Shown: positions 1 to 11,600 of the stretch, piece by piece
Layout of the letters: each line of letters opens with the position of its first letter
How positions within the stretch are numbered: the first letter of the stretch is position 1
DNA from: Drosophila persimilis
Lineage: Eukaryota > Arthropoda > Insecta > Diptera > Drosophilidae
DNA length: 64,000 nucleotides
Assembly: GCF_003286085.1 (NCBI RefSeq)
Contig: NW_020825369.1
Span: 372,001-436,000, forward strand
Direction: 5' to 3'
Translations under genes and position numbers: made by a program
The notes under the pieces: model-generated
The model's database searches: none
The model's input: only the letters and a program-made list of their open reading frames with translations
What the model was told of the DNA's origin: nothing

Positions 1-27
1 GAAGCAGTAAAATTAAAAGCAACTTAC

Positions 28-1212
28 CCTTAATCTCGGGGACCTGGACAGGTGTCTTCAGCGAATTCTTCTCGGGAGTCTCAATAGCATCAGAGGCAAC
101 AGACATATCTGGAACCTGTCGAGGATTCTTCAAGCCAGCGATGGCCTTCTTGGGGGTGACATCGGCATCGGAGGCCACGGAAATATCTGGGATCAAATCA
201 GCATCGGCCTGGGGCTGCACCGCCTCGGCTCCGGAAACCATGGCGACCTTGGGAAGAGTCTTCAAGCCAGCGATGACCTTCTTGGGGGTGTCATCGGCAT
301 CGGAGGCCACGGAGATGTCTGGGATCAAAGCAGCATCAGCCTGGGGCTCCACAGTCTCGGCTCCGGAAACCTTGGCGAACTTGAGAAGAGTCTTCAAGCC
401 AGCGATTGCCTTCTTGGGGGTGTCATCGGCATCGGAGGCCACGGAAATATCTGGGATCAGATCAGCATCGGCCTGGGGCTCCACCGCATCGGCTCCGGAG
501 ACCTTGGCGACCTTGGGAAGAGTCTTCAAGCCAGCGATGGCCTTCTTGGGGGTGTCATCGGCATCGGAGGCCAGGGAGATGTCTGGGATCAAATCAGCAT
601 CGGCCTGGGGCTCCACCGCCTCGGCTCCGGAGACCTTGGCGAGCTTGGGAAGAGTCTTCAAGCCAGCGATGGCCATCTTGGGGGTGTCATCGGCATCGGA
701 GGCCACGGAGATGTCTGGGATCAAATCAGCATCAGCCTGGGGCGCCACAGCCTCGGCTCCGGAAACCTTGGCGAACTTGAGAAGAGTCTTCAAGCCAGCG
801 ATGGCCATCTTGGGGGTGTCATCGGCATCGGAGGCCACAGAAATGTCGGGAATGAGATCGGCATCGGCACTGCCAACTTCTCCAAGAAACTTGGCTATTG
901 GGGCCCTCTTCTGACCAAAGTAAGTCCGCTTGGGGGTGTCATCAGCATCGCTGAGCATGGACATGTCCGGAATCAATTCAGCACTATCCCGGGCCAAGTT
1001 CTGCATCACGGCCTGAACCTGCTCGGCAATGGCTTAAAGGTAATCGAAGTTTAGAACCTGAGAAAAGTCTTTAAGATCTCTTCCCCCTTACCTTTCAGAT
1101 CAGATGGGGTGGGCAGACGGTTTATCTCGTACACGAAGTTCCTGGTCTGGGGCACGACGCTGCCGCTGACCAGCGGGAGAATGAGCAGAGCGCAGATAGC
1201 AAAGTATTTCAT
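28..1212 (-). CDS. Secreted acidic protein with 44-residue tandem repeats (5' part of gene)
   Basis: Partial gene running off the left edge. Exon 1 is 1212-1092 (40 codons plus 1 nt). It begins with a clear signal peptide (MKYFAICALLILPLVSG, cleavage probably after SG). The intron is 1091-1033, with GTAAGG donor and TTTAAG acceptor. Exon 2 is 1032-28 and ends at a GTAAG donor (27 downward), so at least one more exon lies outside. Exon 2 encodes about six tandem 132-bp (44-residue) repeats, each holding DADLIPDIS, SDADDTPK and SGAEAV blocks. The repeats are acidic and rich in Ala, Asp and Ser, with no Cys, and look like a secreted structural or matrix-type protein. The ATG at 1212 follows a good core promoter after a 21-nt leader. 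I do not recognise the family. The apparent open frames on the plus strand here are shadows of the repeats. Confidence 0.75.
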
Positions 1213-1230
1213 GGTGGGTGTCTTGGGCGG

Positions 1231-1267
1231 GACTGAGCCACAAAGGCACTTGAGGCGAGCCTTTATA
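1231..1267 (-). promoter_or_regulatory. TATA/Inr core promoter of the repeat-protein gene
   Basis: On the minus strand, TATAAAG lies at 1267-1261 and a perfect initiator TCAGTC at 1236-1231, with the predicted +1 A at 1234. The TATA box starts about 33 bp upstream of +1, and the ATG follows 22 nt downstream. This pair fixes the start of the gene. Confidence 0.7.
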
Positions 1268-1392
1268 GCGGCCTTATCGGGGCGGGACTCATCTAATTTA
1301 CGACAATTGGACGCAGACCTCTCCAGATTAGATTCCACTCCGCTGCCAGCGGAAAGCCTAGAGCCCACAGGCGAGCGACTAGATTGCTCCAC

Positions 1393-1750
1393 GCCCTATA
1401 AATCTTGGCCGGTGGTTCACCCGAATCAGAAAGCGTCAATCGAATCTAAGGTGACCAGGAATGGGACGATTTCCCTTCGCCGATGGCGGTGCGAAGAGTG
1501 CTCTTCCGCAGCCCTTTCTCTCTTTATTTTTTCGATCAGTGTTTTGGCTGTCGTATCTTATCACATTTCATTATTGAAACGATGACGTGGTGCCCAACCA
1601 GTACCACACGTATGTATGTACCCATGTGTCACCCGGTTATAACTTATCAAACCAGTTACATCAGCCGATCACTTTGATCAGGGATTAGTGATTCCTTACG
1701 ATAATCCTAATAAACGCACATGATTTGTGATTATGATGCATAAATGTATG
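1393..1750. other. Intergenic region with two GATA-type sites
   Basis: No convincing gene. Two TGATAAG motifs on the minus strand (1563-1557 and 1649-1643) lie about 330 and 410 bp upstream of the predicted start of the repeat-protein gene; such sites are typical of fat-body or gut enhancers. On the plus strand a TATAAAT (1397-1403) sits about 31 bp before a TCAG (1426-1429), a possible divergent start, but no good coding region follows. Confidence 0.35.
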
Positions 1751-1769
1751 CATCAGATTTACATAAATG

Positions 1770-1945
1770 GAGCGTAAAATCCATTTTTTTGTATCCCCGC
1801 CAGACGGAGTCCTATCCAAGCATTCCCTAGGCGTATTCGAGACAGGCCGAATCCAGCCCGACAGAATCGGGCTAAGATCCGAAACTAAAAAGCCATCGTC
1901 ATCCTTCGAACTGGCCATCGAACACCAGGACTTTGTTTATGGCAA
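1770..1945 (+). pseudogene. Diverged copy of the array gene's second exon
   Basis: Diverged relative of exon B of the two-exon array gene (compare 13849-14050). Blocks such as SKHSLGVFETGRIQPDR and SFELAIEHQDFVYGNQ match SKHYRGVVETDRAQSQPDR and SFDLAIDNKDFPYGNQ in the other copies. Here the reading frame runs through the position where the other copies carry a TAA (after KPS), and it continues straight into the first 322-bp unit (KSCQSTAIGKKDI). It therefore shows that the exon once extended further, and that exon sequence and satellite unit are joined. No splice-site-flanked first exon is present. Confidence 0.5.
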
Positions 1946-3560
1946 CCAAAAGTCCTGCCAATCGACTGCAATCGGAAAAAAGGACATACGTTTTCTCAAC
2001 ATTTTCCCAAAAAAAATCACTTCATTAGATTCTCTAAAAATCTCTAAAATTCGTAGGCGAGATTTTGATGCCGTTCGACAGACTGGATCCCCATGGTCTT
2101 GGGAATGTAGGTCCCTCGCCGATTTGGATTTGCGTATCATTCCAAAAATAATGGTTTCTTCTGCACGCTATATCTCTGCTGTAAGGCAGCCGATCGGGGC
2201 GCGGCATGTCTTTTCGTGATCGGGAGAATCCTGCCAACCGATTGTGATCAGAATCAAGGACATCGGGCTTGTCACGATTTTCGCAAAAAATCATGATGTA
2301 ACCATCATTGAATTTGTCAAAAATCGGCCTTATTTTCGTGGTCGAGATTTTGATGCCGTTCGACAGGCTGGATCCCCACGGTCCTGCGAATGTAGGTCCT
2401 TCGCCGATCTGGCCCTATTTGTCTGAGATATAGCCTTCCGAAGATTTTGATTTGCGTATCATTCCAAAAATAATGGTTTCTTCTGCACGCCATATTCCTG
2501 CTATAAGGCAGCCGATCGGGGCGCGGCATGTCTTTTCGTGATCGGGAGAATCCTGCCAACCGATTGTGATCAGAATCAAGGACATCGGGCTTGTCACGAT
2601 TTTCGCAAAAAAACCTTAATGTTACCATCATTGAATTTGTCAAAAATCGGCCTCATTTTCGTGGTCGAGATTTTGATGCCGTTCGACAGGCTGGATCCCC
2701 ACGGTCCTGCGAATATAGGTCCTTCGCCGATCTGGCCCTATTTGTCTGAGATATACCCTTCCGAAGATTTGGATTTGCGTATCATTCCAAAAATAATGGT
2801 TTCTTCTGCACGCTATATCTCTGCTGTAAGGCAGCCGATCGGGGCGCGGCATGTCTTTTCGTGATCGGGAGAATCCTGCCAACCGATTGTAATCAGAATC
2901 AAGGACATCGAGCTTGTCACGATTTTCGCAAAAAATCATGATGTAACCATCATTGAATTTGTCAAAAATCGGCCTCATTTTCGTGGTCGAGATTTTGATG
3001 CCGTTCGACAGGCTGGATCCCCACGGTCCTGCGAATATAGGTCCTTCGCCGATCTGGCCCTATTTGTCTGAGATATACCCTTCCGAAGATTTGGATTTGC
3101 GTATCATTCCAAAAATAATGGTTTCTTCTGCACGCTATATCTCTGCTGTAAGGCAGCCGATCGGGGCGCGGCATGTCTTTTCGTGATCGGGAGAATCCTG
3201 CCAACCGATTGTAATCAGAATCAAGGACATCGAGCTTGTCACGATTTTCGCAAAAAATCATGATGTAACCATCATTGAATTTGTCAAAAATCGGCCTCAT
3301 TTTCGTGGTCGAGATTTTGATGCCGTTCGACAGGCTGGATCCCCACGGTCCTGCGAATATAGGTCCTTCGCCGATCTGGCCCTATTTGTCTGAGATATAC
3401 CCTTCCGAAGATTTGGATTTGCGTATCATTCCAAACATAATGGTTTCTTCTGCACGCCATATCCCTGCTATAAGGCAGCCGATCGGGGCGCGGCATGTCT
3501 TTTCGTGATCGGAAGAGTCCTGTCAATCAGCTGCCATCGACAAAAAAGACATCCATTACC
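1946..3560 (+). repeat. 322-bp tandem repeat array A (about 5 units)
   Basis: Head-to-tail units of 322 bp. They are recognised by the shared core gatcagaatcaaggacatcg (for example 2247 onward and every 322 bp after) and by gattttgatgccgttcgaca. The first unit (1946-2230) is strongly diverged and may be closest to the array's origin. The last unit runs into a distinct terminal variant (3500-3560) that precedes the first copy of the array gene. Open frames in all phases of the unit are repeated artefacts with no conserved start or stop logic. Confidence 0.9.
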
Positions 3561-3625
3561 TGTATATTTAAATAAAAATGAATAATATACTTTCACTGAC
3601 AGTATAACTTTTCTTTATTCTTAGA

Positions 3626-3948
3626 ATGCTATTGGTCCTGCCACTAACCATACAGTACACCGAACATGTCGCAAACGAACTTTCTGGATTAGATCCCAGG
3701 ATCTTCGACTCTGGCAATCTGCTAAAACCGCGTCATCATGAGCCAGCCATGACGGCCATTCATACGCCGCCGAATCAAACACTGGGCTTCAGCTTCGAGA
3801 CGCGTAAGTGAATCAGTATATAATTGTGGACATATTTTAAAATATGTCTTCCTTCACAGAGGGCTTTGCCACAAATCGAGTCGTATCCAAGCATTACCGA
3901 GGCGTCGTCGAGACAGACCGAGCCAGACAGAACCGTATTCCAGCATGA
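3626..3948 (+). pseudogene. Array gene copy 1 (frameshifted)
   Basis: First of five copies of a small two-exon gene. Exon A is 3626-3803 and starts MLLVLPLTIQYTEHVANELS. The intron 3804-3859 is 56 bp (GTAAGT donor, CTTCCTTCACAG acceptor). Exon B starts at 3860. Relative to copies 2-4 an 11-bp deletion near 3931 shifts the frame, giving a TGA at 3946-3948 and about 88 residues instead of 107. A further acceptor-like TTATTCTTAG just before the ATG (3615-3624) suggests an upstream, possibly noncoding, exon. Family unknown. Confidence 0.5.
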
Positions 3949-5670
3949 CAGGAGCGCACCCCTTGCAAGATCCGAACCCAACAAGCCATCGTAATCATTC
4001 GACCTGGCCATCGACAACAAGGACTTTCCCTATGGCAACCAAGGGAGAGATTGTTGCATATAGGTTACAGATAGATCAAAATGTTTTGCACTTGTTTCTT
4101 TATTTATTTATTTGATTATTTATTTAAGTTTTGATGAATAAAACTATTGAAAAAACATCCTTGCTCTGTTCTGTATCCGGGAGACTACCCCGATTACAAA
4201 AAGGCGTGGCACGCCATGATATGTTCACAAATAGAGGAGAAAACAACATTTTTTTGATTGGGGAAAAGGTCCTTAATCCTTGGTAAGGACTCCATTAAAT
4301 CAGGGACATTTTTCCGAGCACAGGGAGCCGTCGCACGCCCAGAGCGGACCACAAATAACGGAGAAAACATAACTGGCTTGAAATTTGTTATTTTTGAAAA
4401 TTTAGTTCAAGAAATCACCGATGGGTGACTGGGATACCAGGCGAACAGAAATCAGCAGAAGGTCGCAGATTTTTTAATTTTGGAGCCCCCAAAAGTATGC
4501 ACCACGTTTTTTTAATATCCTAAAGTTGCTTGCTGCTGATTTCTGTTCGCCTGGTATCCCAGCCATTTGTCGCGAGTTCTTTTCTTGTACGGTGGCGCCC
4601 CCATCAGGGATTTCTTGAACTACATTTTTTAAAATGTTCCGTTATTTATGGGCCGATCTGGGCGTGCGATGGCTTCCTGTGCTCGGAAAAATGTCCCTGA
4701 TTTATGAAGTCCTTTTCAAGGACCAAGGATATCCAGGATCAAAAATACTCATTTTCTCCACTATTTATGGCCCGTTATGGGCGTGCGACGGCTTCCTGTA
4801 TTTAGAAAAATGTCCCTGATTTTATGAGGTCCTTATGAAGCACCAAGGATCAAGGATTTTTCTCCAGACATATATATCTGGTTTTCTGCCTTATTTATGG
4901 CCCGATCGGGTCGTTTCATCGCCCCACGTGATACGAAAAGTTTCCTTGATCCTTCGGTAAGGACTCCAACAACCCCAACTATACATCTTTAGTTTTCTCT
5001 GCTTATTGTGGCCCTTGTGGCTTCTTGTGTTCTTAAGATCATCCTTGATGTAATGCAGTCCTTATCAAGGACCAAGGATCAAGGATACTTTCTCCAGACA
5101 TATATATCTTGTTTTCTCCCTTATTTGTGGCCTGAGCGGAAGGTGCCATGGCCCGTCGAGACCTAAAAAATTTCCTTGATCCTTCGGAAAGGACTCCAAC
5201 AACTCTTACCATACATATCTATTTTTTTCGCAATTTGTGGGCCGATCTGGTCGTGCGATGACTTCTTGTGATCGACAAAATATCCCTGATTTAATGGAGT
5301 CCTTACCAAGGATCAAGGACCTTTTCCCCAATCAAAAAAATGTAGTTTTCTCCTCTATTTGTGAACCCATCATGGCGTGCCACGCCTTTTTGTAATCGGG
5401 GTAGTCTCCCGGATACAGAACAGAGCAAGAATTATTTTTCAAAAGTTTTATTCATCAAAACTTAGCTTAGTATAAATAAACAAACAAGTCGAAAACATTT
5501 TGATCTATCTTTAACCTAAATGCAACAATATCTATCTAGAGTCTAGTAGAACGCGTAGCTCCTCCCTTGGTTGCGATAGTCAAAGTCCTTGTTGTCGATG
5601 GCCAGGTCGAAGGATGACTTTTAAGTTTCGGATATTCCAAGGGGTGCGCTTCTGTCCTGCTGGGATACAA
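3935..5670. mobile_element. Inverted-repeat (fold-back) module, copy 1
   Basis: Two arms of about 440 bp in opposite orientation (about 3935-4375 and 5231-5670), separated by a loop of about 850 bp. The outer parts of the arms match exon B of the array gene: left GGAGCGCACCCCTTG at 3951, right the reverse complement near 5640. The inner parts match across ctgttctgtatccgggagac (4168 and, inverted, about 5400-5420). The loop and right arm consist of about seven degenerate repeats of 110-130 bp, each with a palindromic rtccttgatccttggtaaggac-like core. The arms are roughly 80% alike by eye. No transposase is seen, so this is a non-autonomous fold-back-type unit or a locally formed inverted duplication. 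Confidence 0.7.
4403..4622. mobile_element. Nested 220-bp MITE with inverted ends, copy 1
   Basis: Ends TAGTTCAAGAAATC and GATTTCTTGAACTA are inverse complements. Inside them is a second inverted pair of 30 bp, starting ctgggataccaggcgaacag at 4429 and ending at 4562. It lies in the left part of the fold-back loop. No coding capacity. A TA target duplication is possible but cannot be separated from the ends. Confidence 0.6.
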
Positions 5671-8600
5671 AGCTACCGATCGTGGCGCGGAATGTCTTTT
5701 CGTGATCGGGAGAGTCCTGCCAACCAATTGTCATCAGAATCAAGGACATCGAGCTTGTTCCACAGGCTGGATCCCCACGGTCCTGCGAATGTAGGTCCTT
5801 CGCCGATCTGGCCCTATTTGTCTGAGATATAGCCTTCCGAAGATTTTGATTTGCGTATCATTCCAAAAATAATGGTTTCTTCTGCACGCCATATCCCTGC
5901 TATAAGGCAGCCGATCGGGGCGCGGCATGTCTTTTCGTGATCGGGAGAGTCCTGCCAACCAATTGTCATCAGAATCAAGGACATCGAGCTTGTTCCACAG
6001 GCTGGATCCCCACGGTCCTGCGAATGTAGGTCCTTCGCCGATCTGGCCCTATTTGTCTGAGATATAGCCTTCCGAAGATTTTGATTTGCGTATCATTCCA
6101 AAAATAATGGTTTCTTCTGCACGCCATATCCCTGCTATAAGGCAGCCGATCGGGGCGCGGCATGTCTTTTCGTGATCGGGAGAGTCCTGCCAACCAATTG
6201 TCATCAGAATCAAGGACATCGAGCTTGTTCCACAGGCTGGATCCCCACGGTCCTGCGAATGTAGGTCCTTCGCCGATCTGGCCCTATTTGTCTGAGATAT
6301 ACCCTTCCGAAGATTTGGATTTGCGGATCATTCCAAAAATAATGGTTTCTTCTGCACGCTATATCTCTGCTTTAAGGCAGCCGATCGGGGCGCGGCATGT
6401 CTTTTCGTGATCGGGAGAATCCTGCCAACCGATTGTGATCAGAATCAAGGACATCGGGCTTGTCACGATTTTCGCAAAAAATCATGATGTAACCATCATA
6501 GAATTTGCCAAAAATCGGCCTTATTTTCGTGGTCGAGATTTTGATGCCGTTCAACAGGCTGGATCCCCACGGTCCTGCGAATATAGGTCCTTCGCCGATC
6601 TGGCCCTATTTGTCTGAGATATACCCTTCCGAAGATTTGGATTTGCGTATCATTCCAAAAATAATGGTTTCTTCTGCACGCTATATCTCTGCTTTAAGGC
6701 AGCCGATCGGGGCGCGGCATGTCTTTTCGTGATCGGGAGAATCCTGCCAACCGATTGTGATCAGAATCAAGGACATCGGGCTTGTCACGATTTTCGCAAA
6801 AAATCATGATGTAACCATCATAGAATTTGTCAAAAATCGGCCTTATTTTCGTGGTCGAGATTTTGATGCCGTTCGACAGGCTGGATCCCCACGGTTCTGC
6901 GAATGTAGGTCCTTCGCCATTCCAAAAATAATGGTTTCTTCTGCACGCTATATCTCTGCTTTAAGGCAGCCGATCGGGGCGCGGCATGTCTTTTCGTGAT
7001 CGGTAGAATCCTGCCAACCGATTGTGATCAGAATCAAGGACATCGGGCTTGTCACGATTTTCGCAAAAAATCATGATGTAACCATCATTGAATTTGTCAA
7101 AAATCGGCCTTATTTTCGTGGTCGAGATTTTGATGCCGTTCGACAGGCTGGATCCCCACGGTCCTGCGAATGTAGGTCCTTCGCCGATCTGGCCCTATTT
7201 GTCTGAGATATAGCCTTCCGAAGATTTTGATTTGCGTATCATTCCAAAAATAATGGTTTCTTCTGCACGCTATATCTCTGCTTTAAGGCAGCCGATCGGG
7301 GCGCGGCATGTCTTTTCGTGATCGGGAGAATCCTGCCAACCGATTGTGATCAGAATCAAGGACATCGGGCTTGTCACGATTTTCGCAAAAAATCATGATG
7401 TAACCATCATTGAATTTGTCAAAAATCGGCCTTATTTTCGTGGTCGAGATTTTGATGCCGTTCGACAGGCTGGATCCCCACGGTCCTGCGAATGTAGGTC
7501 CTTCGCCGATCTGGCCCTATTTGTCTGAGATATACCCTTCCGAAGATTTGGATTTGCGTATCATTCCAAAAATAATGGTTTCTTCTGCACGCTATATCTC
7601 TGCTTTAAGGCAGCCGATCGGGGCGCGGCATGTCTTTTCGTGATCGGGAGAATCCTGCCAACCGATTGTGATCAGAATCAAGGACATCGGGCTTGTCACG
7701 ATTTTCGCAAAAAATCATGATGTAACCATCATTGAATTTGTCAAAAATCGGCCTTATTTTCGTGGTCGAGATTTTGATGCCGTTCGACAGGCTGGATCCC
7801 CACGGTCCTGCGAATATAGGTCCTTCGCCGATCTGGCCCTATTTGTCTGAGATATACCCTTCCGAAGATTTGGATTTGCGTATCATTCCAAAAATAATGG
7901 TTTCTTCTGCACGCTATATCTCTGCTTTAAGGCTGCCGATCGGGGCGCGGCATGTCTTTTCGTGATCGGGAGAATCCTGCCAACCGATTGTGATCAGAAT
8001 CAAGGACATCGGGCTTGTCACGATTTTCGCAAAAAATCATGATGTAACCATCATAGAATTTGTCAAAAATCGGCCTTATTTTCGTGGTCGAGATTTTGAT
8101 GCCGTTCGACAGGCTGGATCCCCACGGTTCTGCGAATGTAGGTCCTTCGCCATTCCAAAAATAATGGTTTCTTCTGCACGCTATATCTCTGCTTTAAGGC
8201 AGCCGATCGGGGCGCGGCATGTCTTTTCGTGATCGGTAGAATCCTGCCAACCGATTGTGATCAGAATCAAGGACATCGGGCTTGTCACGATTTTCGCAAA
8301 AAATCATGATGTAACCATCATTGAAATTGTCAAAAATCGGCCTTATTTTCGTGGTCGAGATTTTGATGCCGTTCGACAGGCTGGATCCCCACGGTCCTGC
8401 GAATGTAGGTCCTTCGCCGATCTGGCCCTATTTGTCTGAGATATAGCCTTCCGAAGATTTTGATTTGCGTATCATTCCAAAAATAATGGTTTCTTCTGCA
8501 CGCTATATCTCTGCTTTAAGGCAGCCGATCGGGGCGCGGCATGTCTTTTCGTGATCGGGAGAATCCTGCCAACCGATTGTGATCAGAATCAAGGACATCG

Positions 8601-11600
8601 GGCTTGTCACGATTTTCGCAAAAAATCATGATGTAACCATCATTGAATTTGTCAAAAATCGGCCTTATTTTCGTGGTCGAGATTTTGATGCCGTTCGACA
8701 GGCTGGATCCCCACGGTCCTGCGAATGTAGGTCCTTCGCCGATCTGGCCCTATTTGTCTGAGATATACCCTTCCGAAGATTTGGATTTGCGTATCATTCC
8801 AAAAATAATGGTTTCTTCTGCACGCTATATCTCTGCTTTAAGGCAGCCGATCGGGGCGCGGCATGTCTTTTCGTGATCGGGAGAATCCTGCCAACCGATT
8901 GTGATCAGAATCAAGGACATCGGGCTTGTCACGATTTTCGCAAAAAATCATGATGTAACCATCATTGAATTTGTCAAAAATCGGCCTTATTTTCGTGGTC
9001 GAGATTTTGATGCCGTTCGACAGGCTGGATCCCCACGGTCCTGCGAATGTAGGTCCTTCGCCGATCTGGCCCTATTTGTCTGAGATATACCCTTCCGAAG
9101 ATTTGGATTTGCGTATCATTCCAAAAATAATGGTTTCTTCTGCACGCTATATCTCTGCTTTAAGGCAGCCGATCGGGGCGCGGCATGTCTTTTCGTGATC
9201 GGGAGAATCCTGCCAACCGATTGTGATCAGAATCAAGGACATCGGGCTTGTCACGATTTTCGCAAAAAATCATGATGTAACCATCATTGAATTTGTCAAA
9301 AATCGGCCTCATTTTCGTGGTCGAGATTTTGATGCCGTTCGGCAGGCTGGATCTCCACGGTCCTGCGAATGTAGGTCCTTCGCCGATCTGGCCCTATTTG
9401 TCTGAGATATAGCCTTCCGAAGATTTTGATTTGCGTATCATTCCAAAAATAATGGTTTCTTCTGCACGCTATATCTCAGCTTTAAGGCAGCCGATCGGGG
9501 CGCGGCATGTCTTTTCGTGATCGGGAGAATCCTGCCAACCGATTGTGATCAGAATCAAGGACATCGGGCTTGTCACGATTTTCGCAAAAAATCATGATGT
9601 AACCATCATTGAATTTGTCAAAAATCGGCCTTATTTTCGTGGTCGAGATTTTGATGCCGTTCGACAGGCTGGATCCCCACGGTCCTGCGAATGTAGGTCC
9701 TTCGCCGATCTGGCCCTATTTGTCTGAGATATAGCCTTCCGAAGATTTTGATTTGCGTATCATTCCAAAAATAATGGTTTCTTCTGCACGCTATATCTCA
9801 GCTTTAAGGCAGCCGATCGGGGCGCGGCATGTCTTTTCGTGATCGGGAGAATCCTGCCAACCGATTGTGATCAGAATCAAGGACATCGGGCTTGTCACGA
9901 TTTTCGCAAAAAATCATGATGTAACCATCATTGAATTTGTCAAAAATCGGCCTTATTTTCGTGGTCGAGATTTTGATGCCGTTCGACAGGCTGGATCCCC
10001 ACGGTCCTGCGAATGTAGGTCCTTCGCCGATCTGGCCCTATTTGTCTGAGATATAGCCTTCCGAAGATTTTGATTTGCGTATCATTCCAAAAATAATGGT
10101 TTCTTCTGCACGCTATATCTCTGCTTTAAGGCAGCCGATCGGGGCGCGGCATGTCTTTTCGTGATCGGGAGAATCCTGCCAACCGATTGTGATCAGAATC
10201 AAGGACATCGGGCTTGTCACGATTTTCGCAAAAAATCATGATGTAACCATCATTGAATTTGTCAAAAATCGGCCTCATTTTCGTGGTCGAGATTTTGATG
10301 CCGTTCGGCAGGCTGGATCTCCACGGTCCTGCGAATGTAGGTCCTTCGCCGATCTGGCCCTATTTGTCTGAGATATAGCCTTCCGAAGATTTTGATTTGC
10401 GTATCATTCCAAACATAATGGTTTCTTCTGCACGCTATATCTCTGCTTTAAGGCAGCCGATCGGGGCGCGGCATGTCTTTTCGTGATCGGGAGAGTCCTG
10501 CCAACCAATTGCCATCAGAATCAAGGACATCGAGCTTGTTCCACAGGCTGGATCCCCACGGTCCTGCGAATGTAGGTCCTTCGCCGATCTGGCCCTATTT
10601 GTCTGAGATATAGCCTTCCGAAGATTTTGATTTGCGTATCATTCCAAAAATAATGGTTTCTTCTGCACGCTATATCTCTGCTTTAAGGCAGCCGATCGGG
10701 GCGCGGCATGTCTTTTCGTGATCGGGAGAATCCTGCCAACCGATTGTGATCAGAATCAAGGACATCGAGCATGTCACGATTTTCGCAAAAAATCATGATG
10801 TAACCATCATTGAATTTGTCAAAAATCGGCCTCATTTTCGTGGTCGAGATTTTGATGCCGTTCGGCAGGCTGGATCTCCACGGTCCTGCGAATGTAGGTC
10901 CTTCGCCGATCTGGCCCTATTTGTCTGAGATATAGCCTTCCGAAGATTTTGATTTGCGTATCATTCCAAACATAATGGTTTCTTCTGCACGCCATATCCC
11001 TGCTATAAGGCAGCCGATCGGGGCGCGGCATGTCTTTTCGTGATCGGGAGAATCCTGCCAACCGATTGTGATCAGAATCAAGGACATCGAGCTTGTTCCA
11101 CAGGCTGGATCCCCACGGTCCTGCGAATGTAGGTCCTTCGCCGATCTGGCCCTATTTGTCTGAGATATACCCTTCCGAAGATTTGGATTTGCGTATCATT
11201 CCAAAAATAATGGTTTCTTCTGCACGCCATATCTCTGCTATAAGGCAGCCGATCGGGGCGCGGCATGTCTTTTCGTGATCGGGAGAATCCTGCCAACCGA
11301 TTGTGATCAGAATCAAGGACATCGAGCTTGTCACGATTTTCGCAAAAAATCATGATGTAACCATCATTGAATTTGTCAAAAATCGGCCTCATTTTCGTGG
11401 TCGAGATTTTGATGCCGTTCGGCAGGCTGGATCTCCACGGTCCTGCGAATGTAGGTCCTTCGCCGATCTGGCCCTATTTGTCTGAGATATAGCCTTCCGA
11501 AGATTTTGATTTGCGTATCATTCCAAACATAATGGTTTCTTCTGCACGCCATATCCCTGCTATAAGGCAGCCGATCGGGGCGCGGCATGTCTTTTCGTGA

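Noticed and set aside
141-914. Long plus-strand open frame (257 codons) over the 132-bp repeats
   Set aside because: It is the antisense shadow of the minus-strand repeat protein, which has a signal peptide, promoter and splice sites.
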